A stretch of 64,000 nt of DNA from JAAYZQ01 sp034428935. GTDB taxonomy: Bacteria > Chloroflexota > Anaerolineae > JAAYZQ01. The translations under genes and the position numbers were made by a program. The DNA lies in the NCBI GenBank assembly GCA_034428935.1, contig DAOUHB010000155.1, positions 1 to 64,000 on the forward strand, written 5' to 3'. The notes under the pieces are model-generated. The model worked only from the letters and a program-made list of their open reading frames with translations. It did no database searches and had not been told where the DNA came from. Below are positions 16,938-25,814 of the stretch, in pieces (positions within the stretch are counted from its first letter, which is position 1; each line of letters begins with the position of its first letter).

Positions 16938-17462
16938 TCAACTCGAGCCCGATCCTCTCGAGGTGCTTCTTCCGCGCTCCCGGCCTCGCAAGGCCTCGTG
17001 CAGCAGCGCGAGAGCTTGCCCGGCCACCCAGTCGGCCATGACATCGCTAGATCCTTCATACTGCAGCGTGCGTTCGGCCAGGTCCTGACCGTCGTCCAGG
17101 GCAATGTAGGCCGTCTCGCGCACGGCTGCCGCCTCGGAGGGGGTGGGCAGCATGCAGACGGCCAGGCAGAGATCGACCTCCAGAAATGAGCGTCCCTGGC
17201 GAGCCGCCGCCCGCGTGGCCTTGGCAGAAAACTCGCCGGAGCTTTTGAATTGGGCTGCAGGCAGCTCCAGGGCGTCGATGACTTCTTCGATGGTGTCGAC
17301 GCTCAGGCTGTCGCCGAGCACGGCCGGTCCCTCCTCCGCGTCAAAAAGCCTGCGACTTACGGCACCTTCGGTGCCGCACTCCACGGTACCCAGGACCAAC
17401 TCCCGCGCGGACAAGATGCGGGCCACCGCGTCGGCGATCCTGGCCTGTCCCTCATCTGTCAT
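16938..17462 (-). CDS. CinA C-terminal-domain-like protein
   Basis: 174 residues, matching one CinA-C domain: RELVLGTVECGTEGAVSRRLFD resembles the CinA opening (TAESCTGG type), followed by VLGDSLSV and, later, ALDDGQDLAERTLQY. CinA-C enzymes deamidate nicotinamide mononucleotide; here the usual Ser in the SCTGG segment reads CGTEGA, so activity is uncertain. It sits between nrdR and nrdJ in what appears to be one operon. The C-terminal tail is Arg/Ser-rich. Confidence 0.65.
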   Translation of the reverse strand: MTDEGQARIADAVARILSARELVLGTVECGTEGAVSRRLFDAEEGPAVLGDSLSVDTIEEVIDALELPAAQFKSSGEFSAKATRAAARQGRSFLEVDLCLAVCMLPTPSEAAAVRETAYIALDDGQDLAERTLQYEGSSDVMADWVAGQALALLHEALRGRERGRSTSRGSGSS

Positions 17463-17540
17463 GGTCTCGTTCCTTTCAGAATAGGATCTGCCAGGACGGG
17501 AAGAGCGACGGCGATCTTGCCCAGCCTTTTTGGCCCGGCC

Positions 17541-18032
17541 CTAGATATCCAGCCTCATCTGCGCCTTGAGCATCGCTTCGCGCTGGCGGCGCTCCATCAA
17601 GCTCTCGATCTCGTCGGCCAGGTCCTCGACGTCGGCAAAGCGGCGGTAGATGGTAGCGAAACGAATGTAGGCCACCTCGTCGAGCTTGCGAAGGTTATGC
17701 ATCACCATCTCGCCAATCTCGCGGCTGGTGACCTCGCGGCTGCCACGGTGGTACAGCTCGCTCTCGATGCCGCTCACCAACTCTTCGATGGCCTCTGTCT
17801 CGATGGGCCGCTTGGCGCAGGCGATCTGGATGCCGCGCAAGATCTTGTCCCGGTCGAACGATTCCCGGCGTCCATCCTGCTTGATGACCATGAGGCGTAG
17901 GGGGGCCACCCGTTCGTAAGTTGTGAATCGTCGCCCACAGTCCTCGCACTCCCGCCGGCGGCGAATGCCGCCTTCGGCACTGCGAGTGTCGATCACTTTC
18001 GAATTGAGCGACGCACAAAATGGGCACTGCAT
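17541..18032 (-). CDS. nrdR: Transcriptional repressor NrdR
   Basis: 163 residues. The N-terminal zinc ribbon is CPFC (3-6) with CEDC (about 31-34), followed by the ATP-cone domain (KQDGRRESFDRDKILRGI). NrdR senses ATP/dATP and represses ribonucleotide reductase genes. It is the first gene of the operon that ends with nrdJ and has two NrdR boxes in its promoter, so autoregulation is likely. Confidence 0.95.
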   Translation of the reverse strand: MQCPFCASLNSKVIDTRSAEGGIRRRRECEDCGRRFTTYERVAPLRLMVIKQDGRRESFDRDKILRGIQIACAKRPIETEAIEELVSGIESELYHRGSREVTSREIGEMVMHNLRKLDEVAYIRFATIYRRFADVEDLADEIESLMERRQREAMLKAQMRLDI

Positions 18033-18120
18033 ACTTCACTCCATTGCTCTCCAAAAACGCGCCCGCGGCGGCCGAGAGGGCTGGAACTTGAGGGGAACCT
18101 TTTCACTCAAGGCCCCGCTT

Positions 18121-18167
18121 CTACAACATCTCGTGCAACCATTCACCTGGTCCACAAGATGTCGTAG
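18121..18167 (-). promoter_or_regulatory. Two NrdR boxes
   Basis: Box 18152-18167 is CCACAAGATGTCGTAG. Box 18121-18136, read on the minus strand, is GCACGAGATGTTGTAG. They match at 13 of 16 positions and lie 31 bp centre to centre, close to three helical turns, as is usual for NrdR. They lie just downstream of the -10. Confidence 0.75.
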
Positions 18168-18177
18168 ACATGGCCCT

Positions 18178-18206
18178 ACTATACCACAAAGATGGACGAA
18201 TTGCAA
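18178..18206 (-). promoter_or_regulatory. Promoter of nrdR-cinA-like-nrdJ
   Basis: On the minus strand TTGCAA (18201-18206), 17 bp, TATAGT (18178-18183). The first NrdR box begins about ten bases further downstream, covering the likely start site. Confidence 0.75.
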
Positions 18207-18271
18207 GACGGCGGACGGCCCGAAAGCTCCAGGGAATCAAGATTTAATCTTGGCGCGGCGGACAAAGGCGT

Positions 18272-18297
18272 CGCCCCCTTTCCGAAGAAAGGGGGCG
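18272..18297 (-). terminator. Strong hairpin downstream of ftsZ
   Basis: A perfect 11-bp GC-rich stem (18272-18282 with 18287-18297) and a four-base loop, in the gap after ftsZ. There is no T run, so it may act as an mRNA 3' stabiliser as well as a terminator. The rest of 18033-18457 holds only the nrdR promoter and boxes. Confidence 0.55.
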
Positions 18298-18457
18298 AGT
18301 GGGGATGCGATAGCCCATCCGGGCTGGAAGTGGCATCCGAAACCGGGCCGGCGAATACGCGCGCCGGCAGCCGGCCGTGGAGCAGGCAAGGCTACTCCCC
18401 TCGAATCGGTCCTCTATTCGCGAGCTCCTCTATGCGATTGGCGGGCCCGGCCGCGAG

Positions 18458-19576
18458 CTACTCGTTGCCCTTGGAGTGCTTGCGCAAGAAGGCCGGGATG
18501 TCCAGGTTGTCGCTGTCCAGCACGCGCACCGGAAAGTCGGGCACAGGCACTGCACGCCCCACCCGCGGCTCGGCCACCCTGGCCGACGAGGCGGCGCGCG
18601 CCGGCATGACGCGCTGCTGCGCCGTGGCGTCAAAGCCGGTGGCAATGACCGTGATGCGGATGGCGTCGGCCAGCTCCTCGTCGATGACCGCCCCAAAGAT
18701 GATGTTGGCCTCCGGGTGCGCCGTCTTGCGAATGATCTCGGCCGCCTCGTTCACGTCGAACAGCGTCAGATCCGAGCTGCCGGTGACGTTAAAGAGTATG
18801 CCCCGCGCGCCGTCAATGGTCACGTCCAGCAGGGCACTGGCGATGGCCTTTTCCGCCGCTTCACTGGCGCGATTCTCGCCCTCGCCCATGCCTATGGCCA
18901 TGAGTGCCGCCCCGCCCTCGGCCATGATCGACCGTACGTCGGCAAAGTCGAGATTGATGAGGCCCGGCACGGTGATGAGCTCCGAGATGCCCTGGATGCC
19001 CTGGCGCAGCACGTCGTCAGCGACGCGAAATGCCTGCTGGATGCTGGCCTTGCGGTCCACGATTTGCAGCAAGCGGTCGTTGGGAATGGCGATGAGGGTG
19101 TCGACGTGCTCCTTGAGCTTCTCGATCCCTTCCTCGGAGACTATGCGGCGCTTGTGCCCCTCGAAGGCAAAGGGCTTGGTGACGACGCCGATGGTCAGGG
19201 CGCCGGTCTCGCGAGCGATCCGGGCAATGACCGGGGCCGCTCCCGTCCCCGTGCCGCCACCCATGCCGGCGGTGATAAAGACCATGTCGGAGCCGTTGAT
19301 GACCTCGTACAGCTCGTCGCTCGATTCTTCAGCTGCCTTGTTGCCCACGTGCGGCTCGCCGCCCGAGCCAAGGCCCTTGGTCAGCTTGTCGCCGATGCGC
19401 ACGCGATTGGCAGCCTGCGAGAGCATCAGTGCCTGGGCGTCGGTGTTGACGGCAATGAACTCTACGCCCTGCAGGCCCTCCTCGATCATGCGATTGACGG
19501 CGTTGCTGCCGCCGCCGCCCACTCCAAGCACCTTGATGCGGGCAAAGTTCTCGACCTCTGGTAGTCTGCGCTGCAT
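18458..19576 (-). CDS. ftsZ: Cell division GTPase FtsZ
   Basis: 372 residues. The tubulin signature GGGTGTGAAP lies near residue 110, GGGGSNAVNRM near 22, and the T7 loop NLDFADV near 205. The short C-terminal linker ends in LDIPAFLRKHS, the conserved peptide that binds FtsA and other partners. FtsZ polymerises into the division ring. A good ribosome site (GGGAGGGAG) precedes the ATG. It is the last gene of the dcw cluster, 87 bases after ftsA. Confidence 0.97.
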   Translation of the reverse strand: MQRRLPEVENFARIKVLGVGGGGSNAVNRMIEEGLQGVEFIAVNTDAQALMLSQAANRVRIGDKLTKGLGSGGEPHVGNKAAEESSDELYEVINGSDMVFITAGMGGGTGTGAAPVIARIARETGALTIGVVTKPFAFEGHKRRIVSEEGIEKLKEHVDTLIAIPNDRLLQIVDRKASIQQAFRVADDVLRQGIQGISELITVPGLINLDFADVRSIMAEGGAALMAIGMGEGENRASEAAEKAIASALLDVTIDGARGILFNVTGSSDLTLFDVNEAAEIIRKTAHPEANIIFGAVIDEELADAIRITVIATGFDATAQQRVMPARAASSARVAEPRVGRAVPVPDFPVRVLDSDNLDIPAFLRKHSKGNE

Positions 19577-19663
19577 GTTTCTCCCTCCCTCTCTCGTCTT
19601 GCCGCAGTTCGGGTGGAGCGCCGCTGCGGCCTTGAATCCTGATAGAGTTGCCCGTGCTGCAAA

Positions 19664-20902
19664 CTAGCCGGGCAAAAAGGCGCGGAACCAGTTCCGCAGC
19701 CGCTGCCAGGCCACGCTCGGCACCCGCTGTCGCCGCGGCTCCGGCTGGCTCATCTGCGCGTGCCGTTGGCCCCACAACAGCAGGCCGACGGCGGTAGCAT
19801 AGGCCGGGCTTTCGAGGATGTCGGTCAGGCCTTGCAGGTCGTGTGGATTGCCCAGGCGTACGGGCAAGTCCATCACCTGCTGTGCCAGGTCCTTCATACC
19901 GGCCAGTTCCGCAGAGCCGCCACACAGGACGAGCCCCGCGGCCAGCAAGCCATCGTAACCCGAGCGCTTGACTTCCCGCTGGATGAGGTACAAGATTTCT
20001 TCCGCCCGGGCTTCTATTACCTGTGCCAGTTGCAGCCGCGAGACCGATTCGCGGCCACCGTTGCCAAATGACGTGATCTCGATGGATTCATCGGTCAGGA
20101 GCGAGGCGGGCATGGCATGCCCGTACTTGATCTTGAGCTCTTCGGCGGTGTTGAATGGCGTCCGCAGCCCCACGGCCACGTCGCGCGTCAGGTGCTCGCC
20201 GCCGGTGCCCAGCACCACGGTGTGCCAGATGCTGCCCTCGATAAAGATGGCAATGTCCGTCGTCCCGCCGCCCACGTCGGCCAGGATGACGCCCATCTCG
20301 CGCTCCGACTCTTTCAACACGGCCTCGCCCGAGGCCAGCGGCTGCAAGATCAGGTCGTCGATCTCGACGCCCGCATCGCGCACGCACTTGACCAGGTTGC
20401 TGACCGACGTCGATGCGCCGGTCACAATGTGGGCCTCGACCTCCAGTCGGATGCCCTGCATGCCAATGGGATCTTTGACGCCTTCCTGGCCGTCGACCGT
20501 AAAGCCGCGGGGGATCGTGTGAATGATCTCGCGGTTCTGTGGAATGGCAATGGCCCGCGCCGCGTCCAGAGCACGCTCGATGTCGCCCTGGCCGATGCCC
20601 CGTGCCGTGCGCGAGATGCCCACCACGCCGCGGCTGTTGATGGCCGAGACGTGCCCGCCGCCCACGCCCACGTAGGCGCTGGCAACCTCGTAGCCCGAGA
20701 TGCGCTCGGCCTTGTGGACCGCCGCGGCAATGGCCTCCGTCGCCTCGTGGACGTTGACCACTACCCCTTTGCGCAGCCCGCGCGAAGGGGTGACGCCCAC
20801 ACCAATGATGCGTAGCTGGCCGTCGTCGTTTGTCTCACCCACCAAGGCGCAGACCTTGGTGGTGCCGACGTCGATCCCGACAATCGTCTTGGTTTCAGTC
20901 AA
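19664..20902 (-). CDS. ftsA: Cell division protein FtsA
   Basis: 412 residues of the actin/Hsp70 fold: GIDVGTTKVCALV (phosphate 1), DVGGGTTDIAIF (phosphate 2), LCGGSAELAGM (adenosine). The SHS2/1C domain lies around residues 80-160. The last 16 residues, VAWQRLRNWFRAFLPG, form the amphipathic membrane-targeting helix. FtsA tethers FtsZ to the membrane. It starts at TTG (20902) after GGGGGG and overlaps the sbp stop by eight bases. Confidence 0.95.
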   Translation of the reverse strand: MTETKTIVGIDVGTTKVCALVGETNDDGQLRIIGVGVTPSRGLRKGVVVNVHEATEAIAAAVHKAERISGYEVASAYVGVGGGHVSAINSRGVVGISRTARGIGQGDIERALDAARAIAIPQNREIIHTIPRGFTVDGQEGVKDPIGMQGIRLEVEAHIVTGASTSVSNLVKCVRDAGVEIDDLILQPLASGEAVLKESEREMGVILADVGGGTTDIAIFIEGSIWHTVVLGTGGEHLTRDVAVGLRTPFNTAEELKIKYGHAMPASLLTDESIEITSFGNGGRESVSRLQLAQVIEARAEEILYLIQREVKRSGYDGLLAAGLVLCGGSAELAGMKDLAQQVMDLPVRLGNPHDLQGLTDILESPAYATAVGLLLWGQRHAQMSQPEPRRQRVPSVAWQRLRNWFRAFLPG

Positions 20903-21254
20903 CTTTTGCCCCCCGCGGAGCAAGCCTCGCCAGCAGTTGGCGCCGAATGATAGCCAGGTTGTTGAACGACCTGACGCCAAAGGCCACGACAGCCGCAATA
21001 TACAATTCTACCCCCAGCCGGTCGCCCAAAAATGTCAGCGCTCCGGCCAGGACAATGTTGGCGAAAAAGCCGCTCAAGAAGATCTGGTGGTCGAATTCGC
21101 TAGCCATCTCGGCCCGCAGAGCGCCCAGGATCGAATCGAGGGCTGCGAGGATGGCCATGGCCGTGTAGCGGGAATAATCGGCCGGGATGGTCAGCGAAAA
21201 GACCATCCCTATCAGCAGTCCCACCACCAGACCCGCCAGGGCCAGCCACCACAC
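20895..21254 (-). CDS. sbp: Small basic protein Sbp (DUF1290)
   Basis: 119 residues with about four hydrophobic segments (ALAGLVVGLLIGMVFSL, AMAILAALDSILGALRA, IFLSGFFANIVLAGALTFLG, ELYIAAVVAFGVR) and a basic C-terminus. It matches the DUF1290 family usually encoded between ftsQ and ftsA/ftsZ in Firmicutes and Chloroflexota; its precise division role is unknown. It starts at GTG with AGGAGG nine bases upstream, two bases after ftsQ. Confidence 0.88.
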   Translation of the reverse strand: MWWLALAGLVVGLLIGMVFSLTIPADYSRYTAMAILAALDSILGALRAEMASEFDHQIFLSGFFANIVLAGALTFLGDRLGVELYIAAVVAFGVRSFNNLAIIRRQLLARLAPRGAKVD

Positions 21255-21256
21255 GC

Positions 21257-22258
21257 CTATTGGCCTCCTTCCGCCGCGGTTTCACCGGCTGGCCGTCCAT
21301 AGACGGGATGGGCGGCCCATCGCACGTCGACATAACGTGGCGTGATGTTGTTGGCCTCCAGGTGGGCCGTCAGCGTCAGCATGACCTGAATCTTGTGGTC
21401 CAGGTCCTCGCTGCTGCCTACATACACCGGCCATTCCTCACCGTTCCCTTTTTGCCTGAAACTCAGCCCTCGCTCGGCATCGTAGAAAAAGATTCTATTG
21501 TCGGGCAGGGCAGTGGCCAGTTGAATCACCGAGGCCACGATGCCCTCGGGCTGGATCCTCTGGCCATAGTCCAGCTCTCGCGGACTTGCGTCGACGACAA
21601 AGAGCGTTTCGCCCGCCTGGGCGTCGCCGTGATAGGGCAGGATAAAGCCTTCCTCGTCCAGCCACCAATCGCGCTCCTGCTTGATAGCTCGCCACAGCAC
21701 CCTGGGCTGGCGTTCCTCCACCTCGATGGTCACCACGGCGGGCAGCGCACAGCGAACGCGGACGGTCTTGACGCCGTCCAGGCGAGCGATGCGCTCCGCC
21801 ACGGACGCGGGATCGATCCAGAAGATGTTTTGCTCGTGGACCGCGGCTGCCTGATAGATCCCCTCAGCGTTCAGGTGCCGGGCCCCGATGACGCCGGCCT
21901 GGTAAACAAAGAACCGGGCGTCGGTAGAGCCATGTACCACCGCGGCGATCAGCAGTCCCAGGAGGAGCAGAACGCCCAACCGCAGCCCCAGGCTCGAGGC
22001 CGCGACGCGGGCGGGCGCCTGGGCCGGCTGCGCCTCGGCTCTGGTCCTCTTGCGGGCCGCCGGGCGGCTTCGCTGTGCCCGCTCCTTCGGTGGAGCCGCA
22101 GGGCCGCTGGGGGCTTTGGCCCGTTTCCCGGGCTGCCTGGCACGGGCCTGAGGCATGGGCACGGCAGCCTCGAACGTCCGCCGGCGGCTGCTGCCCCGCT
22201 TGCGGCCTGCAGCCCGGGTCCGTTGGCTCCTGTCCTCGTCTACCAGGCGGATGCGCAC
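21257..22258 (-). CDS. ftsQ: Cell division protein FtsQ/DivIB
   Basis: 333 residues. A long, very basic cytoplasmic N-terminus (about 90 residues rich in Arg, Lys, Pro and Ala) is followed by one membrane helix (LGLRLGVLLLLGLLIAAVV), then the extracytoplasmic POTRA domain (VIGARHLNAEGIYQAA) and the FtsQ beta domain (VKTVRVRCALPAVVTIEVEE). FtsQ scaffolds FtsL/FtsB and septal synthesis. GTG start, four bases after ddl. The N-terminal tail is longer than in most homologues. Confidence 0.9.
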   Translation of the reverse strand: MRIRLVDEDRSQRTRAAGRKRGSSRRRTFEAAVPMPQARARQPGKRAKAPSGPAAPPKERAQRSRPAARKRTRAEAQPAQAPARVAASSLGLRLGVLLLLGLLIAAVVHGSTDARFFVYQAGVIGARHLNAEGIYQAAAVHEQNIFWIDPASVAERIARLDGVKTVRVRCALPAVVTIEVEERQPRVLWRAIKQERDWWLDEEGFILPYHGDAQAGETLFVVDASPRELDYGQRIQPEGIVASVIQLATALPDNRIFFYDAERGLSFRQKGNGEEWPVYVGSSEDLDHKIQVMLTLTAHLEANNITPRYVDVRWAAHPVYGRPAGETAAEGGQ

Positions 22259-22262
22259 GCCT

Positions 22263-23393
22263 CTATCGCTCCTCTGGTGCCTCGTAGCTGGTGGCCGAGC
22301 GGCTCTTGTCGGCGTGGCGCTCCAGCGCCAGCTCCACGAGCCGCTCGATCAGCTCTGGATAAGAGATCCCGGTTGCCTCCCACAGCTTTGGATACATGCT
22401 GACGGGCGTGAAGCCGGGCAGGGTATTGACTTCGTTAAGGTACACCTCGTTTGTCTGGCGGTCCAGCAAGAAGTCGACTCGGGCCATCCCGGCACAGTCG
22501 ATGGCCAGGTAGGCCTTCACCGCCAGCTCGCGTATTCGCTCCGCCATCTCTGGCGGGATGGGCGCCGGGATGAGCAACTCTGACTCGGCGTCCAGGTACT
22601 TGGCCGCGTAATCGTAAAACTCCGCGCTGGGCAGAATCTCGCCCGGCACGCTGGCGATGGGCTCGTCGTTGCCCAGGACACTGACCTCGATCTCCCGGGC
22701 GTCGATGGCTTCCTCGACTAGAAGCTTGCGGTCGTAGCGTGCCGCCTCGGCCAGGGCCTGGCGCAGTTCTGCGCGGTTGTGGGCCTTGCTGATGCCCACA
22801 CTCGACCCCAGGTTGGCCGGCTTGACAAAACAGGGATAGCCAAGCTCGGCCTCGGCGCGAGCCACGACCTGCTCCGGCTCTCGATCCCACTCCTTGCGCT
22901 TCACGGCAACGAAGGCGGGCACGGACAGCCCGTGGGCTCGCGCCACATCCTTGAAGACCACCTTGTCCATGCCCACGGCCGAAGCCAGGACCCCGGCCCC
23001 TACGTAGGGAATGCCGGCCAGCTCCAGAAGGCCCTGAACGGTCCCGTCCTCACCGTAGGGGCCGTGCAATATAGGAAAGGCGACGTCGATCTGGCTAACC
23101 TCAATGGCCTTCAGCGCTTGCTCTTGTCCCTGGGTCTCCAGGCGCATCAGCCCGCGTTGCGACGGCTCGGCCAGTAGGGCGGCGGGGTTGCTCTGGGCTA
23201 CCTCTCCCGAGGTGAGGGCCTTCATTGGATCGCCCGCGGCCAGCCAGCGCCCTTCCTGCGTGATACCGATGGGCACGATTTCGTACTTTTCCCGGTCGAT
23301 GGCGCCCATCACACCCTGGGCCGACTGGAGCGAGACCTCGTGCTCGCCCGATCGACCCCCAAAAATCAACCCGATCTTGACTTTCTTACGCAT
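22263..23393 (-). CDS. ddl: D-alanine-D-alanine ligase
   Basis: 376 residues, ATP-grasp fold. FGGRSGEHEVSLQSA opens the N-domain; GPYGEDGTVQGLLEL, KPANLGSSVGISKA and LNEVNTLPGFTPVSMYP are the substrate and ATP sites. It makes the D-Ala-D-Ala dipeptide for MurF. An internal promoter sits directly in front of it, so ddl-ftsQ-sbp-ftsA-ftsZ can be expressed separately from the upstream mur genes. Confidence 0.95.
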   Translation of the reverse strand: MRKKVKIGLIFGGRSGEHEVSLQSAQGVMGAIDREKYEIVPIGITQEGRWLAAGDPMKALTSGEVAQSNPAALLAEPSQRGLMRLETQGQEQALKAIEVSQIDVAFPILHGPYGEDGTVQGLLELAGIPYVGAGVLASAVGMDKVVFKDVARAHGLSVPAFVAVKRKEWDREPEQVVARAEAELGYPCFVKPANLGSSVGISKAHNRAELRQALAEAARYDRKLLVEEAIDAREIEVSVLGNDEPIASVPGEILPSAEFYDYAAKYLDAESELLIPAPIPPEMAERIRELAVKAYLAIDCAGMARVDFLLDRQTNEVYLNEVNTLPGFTPVSMYPKLWEATGISYPELIERLVELALERHADKSRSATSYEAPEER

Positions 23394-23398
23394 AAGCT

Positions 23399-23427
23399 AT
23401 TCTACCACAATATCTTGTATTTTGCAA
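23399..23427 (-). promoter_or_regulatory. Internal dcw promoter in front of ddl, probably leaderless
   Basis: On the minus strand TTGCAA (23422-23427), 17 bp, TAGAAT (23399-23404), then five bases and the ATG of ddl. The expected +1 is on the start codon. This is the AT-rich 75-bp gap between murB and ddl. Confidence 0.65.
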
Positions 23428-23468
23428 GTACCAAACTACTAGGACTAGGGTACTGTTTGCCCAGTTCG

Positions 23469-24419
23469 CTACCACTCCCCCAGCAGCTCGATCTCGAGCG
23501 CCAGGGACACCCCGAAGCGTGCCTGCACTTCAGAGCGCATTAGCTCCACCAGCGACCGAACGTCGCTGGCCGTGGCCTCGCCTTCGTTGACGACAAAGTT
23601 GGCGTGGACCGGCGAGATTATCGCGCCGCCCTGCCTCTCACCCTTGAGCCCCGCCGCCTCCACCAGGCGCCCCGCATGGTCGCCGGGGGGGTTCCGGAAC
23701 ACCGAGCCGCACGAGGCGCCGGCCGGCTGGCTGGCCCGGCGCCGGGCCGTGATCTCGGCCACGCGCGCCCGCAGGCTTCCCTCCTCGGTCGGCTGGAGCC
23801 GGAACTCGGCCTCCAGGACCACAGCTCGCCGGCCCGGGCCCTGGCGCTTGAGCACGCTCGTCCGGTAGCCATACTCGAAGCGCGCGGCGGGCCAGGTGGC
23901 CAGCTCGCCGCCGGCCTGCAAGACCGTGGCCTGTCGCAGGGTAGAGGCCACGTCGCTGCCCCAGGCGCCGGCATTGCCCACCACGGCGCCGCCCACCGTC
24001 CCGGGTATCCCCGAAGCCCACTCCAGCCCTGCCAACCCGGCCGAGACGGCCAGGCGGGCCACCGTGGCCAGGGCGGCTCCGCTCTCTGCGCGCAGCCCTC
24101 CTTCGACGACGCCGGCCGCCCGGGCCTTGTTGAGCACGACCAGGCCCCGGATGCCGGCGTCGGCCACGAGGACGTTGGAGCCGCTGCCCAGTACAAAGCA
24201 CGGCACGCCCTGTTCCCAGGCAAGGCTCACTGCCTGCCGCAGGGCGCCGGCGCTCTCGGCCGTGACCAGGAGATCGGCCGGTCCTCCTACGCGCAGGCTG
24301 GTGTGGCGGGCCAGCGGCCTGTTCTCCGCAACAGCCTCGGCGCCCAGGGCCGCCCGCAGGGCGTCGGCCAGGGCCGGCAGGCCGGCCCCCACGGTGACGC
24401 TTCCCTCCCGGCCGGTCAC
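23469..24419 (-). CDS. murB: UDP-N-acetylenolpyruvoylglucosamine reductase MurB
   Basis: 316 residues. FAD-binding PCMH domain: NRPLARHTSLRVGGPADLL, LGSGSNVLVADAG, then SGIPGTVGGAVVGNAG. The catalytic serine lies in SCGSVFRNP near residue 235. It reduces the enolpyruvyl group to UDP-MurNAc. GTG start overlapping the murC stop (GTGA), so it is coupled to murC. Confidence 0.95.
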   Translation of the reverse strand: MTGREGSVTVGAGLPALADALRAALGAEAVAENRPLARHTSLRVGGPADLLVTAESAGALRQAVSLAWEQGVPCFVLGSGSNVLVADAGIRGLVVLNKARAAGVVEGGLRAESGAALATVARLAVSAGLAGLEWASGIPGTVGGAVVGNAGAWGSDVASTLRQATVLQAGGELATWPAARFEYGYRTSVLKRQGPGRRAVVLEAEFRLQPTEEGSLRARVAEITARRRASQPAGASCGSVFRNPPGDHAGRLVEAAGLKGERQGGAIISPVHANFVVNEGEATASDVRSLVELMRSEVQARFGVSLALEIELLGEW

Positions 24420-25801
24420 GAGGTCCCCTCCGATTCCTGGAGCCTGGCCAGCAATTGCTCGCCGATGCGATAGCCGTCACCCGCCCCCAGGGTCAATACC
24501 AGGTCGCCGCTTCGGGCCTCCTGCAACAGCGTGGCCACGGCCTCGGCAAAGGTCGACACGTGGCGCACGTCGGGATGGGCCATGGCTGCCACCAGGTCTG
24601 AGGCCGAAACGCCGGTTGTCTCCTCCTCGCGGGCGGCGTAAATGGGCGTCACCAGGACGTGGTCCGCCTGGTCAAAGGCGGTGAGAAAGGCGTCGAACAG
24701 GGCAGCGGTGCGGCTGTAGGTGTGGGGTTGGAACACGGCCCACAACGTCCGCCCCGGGTATTTCAGCCGTGCCGCTGCCAGGGTAGCCCTGATCTCGGTG
24801 GGGTGGTGGGCATAGTCGTCGATGATGGTCACGCCCGCAGCCTGGCCCTTGACCTCGAAACGGCGCACCGTGCCGCGGAAGCGGGCCAGGGCCCCGCAGG
24901 CGGCCCCGATCTCCACCCCCGCCGCGGCGCTGGCTGCCAGCGCGCCGAGGGCGTTGAGCACATTGTGCCGCCCGGGAATTTGCAGGGCGCACGTGCAGGC
25001 GTGTCGCCCGGCGTGCCACACCTCGAGGGCGGCCTGGGTGCCGGGTTCCGGCCCCGTGGCCCACCAATCATAGTCCGGGCCGAGCCCGTAGGTCTCGACG
25101 CGGAACCCCTGGTTGCTTATCTCCTGGCCAAGCTCGCTGGCCGCCGGGTCCTCGCCACATACCAACAGCAGCCCACCGGGTGCCAGTTGGCGGGCAAAAT
25201 CCCGAAAAGCAGCGCGCATGAGGGCAAAGGAGGGATAGCAGTCCGGGTGATCGTGCTCCAGGGCCGTGATGACCGCCACCTGCGGATTGAGCCCGAGAAA
25301 GGCCCGGTCGTACTCGTCGGCCTCGATGACAAAGTGGGCGCCGGCACCGGCCCGGGCGTTGGTCCCCAGGTTCTGCAGAACGCCGCCGACGATGAACGTG
25401 GGGTCCAGCCCCTCCTGGAGGAGGATCCAGGCAATCATGGCGCTCGTCGTCGTCTTGCCATGGGTGCCGGCCACGGCGACGGCCTCCTTGCCGGCGGTCA
25501 GGGCCGGCAAGAACTGCTCGCGCTTGACCACGGGCAAGCCCCGGCGCCTGGCTTCCACCACTTCCGGGTTGTCGTCGTGGATGGCGGACGAGACGACAAC
25601 GAGGCCGGCGGAGCCGAGGTTCTCTGCCGAGTGCCCGGCGTGTACCGTAATCCCCTCGGCCGCCAGGGCAGCCGTTAGCGGCGAGGCCACCCGGTCAGAG
25701 CCGGAGACGAGATACCCCCAGCCGTGCAGCACGCGAGCGATGGCCGACAGGCCGATGCCGCCAATGCCGACCAGGTGAACGTGGGTGCCCGAGGGTAACA
25801 T
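24416..25801 (-). CDS. murC: UDP-N-acetylmuramate-L-alanine ligase MurC
   Basis: 461 residues. Rossmann entry VHLVGIGGIGLSAIARVL, ATP loop GTHGKTTTSAMIAW, metal and substrate segment VIEADEYDRAFL, and C-terminal DDYAHHPTEI and FQPHTYSRTAAL. It adds L-Ala to UDP-MurNAc. I used the ATG of MLPSG; a GTG two codons upstream (25807) is equally open. Confidence 0.95.
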   Translation of the reverse strand: MLPSGTHVHLVGIGGIGLSAIARVLHGWGYLVSGSDRVASPLTAALAAEGITVHAGHSAENLGSAGLVVVSSAIHDDNPEVVEARRRGLPVVKREQFLPALTAGKEAVAVAGTHGKTTTSAMIAWILLQEGLDPTFIVGGVLQNLGTNARAGAGAHFVIEADEYDRAFLGLNPQVAVITALEHDHPDCYPSFALMRAAFRDFARQLAPGGLLLVCGEDPAASELGQEISNQGFRVETYGLGPDYDWWATGPEPGTQAALEVWHAGRHACTCALQIPGRHNVLNALGALAASAAAGVEIGAACGALARFRGTVRRFEVKGQAAGVTIIDDYAHHPTEIRATLAAARLKYPGRTLWAVFQPHTYSRTAALFDAFLTAFDQADHVLVTPIYAAREEETTGVSASDLVAAMAHPDVRHVSTFAEAVATLLQEARSGDLVLTLGAGDGYRIGEQLLARLQESEGTS

Positions 25802-25814
25802 TTCCACCTTAAAC

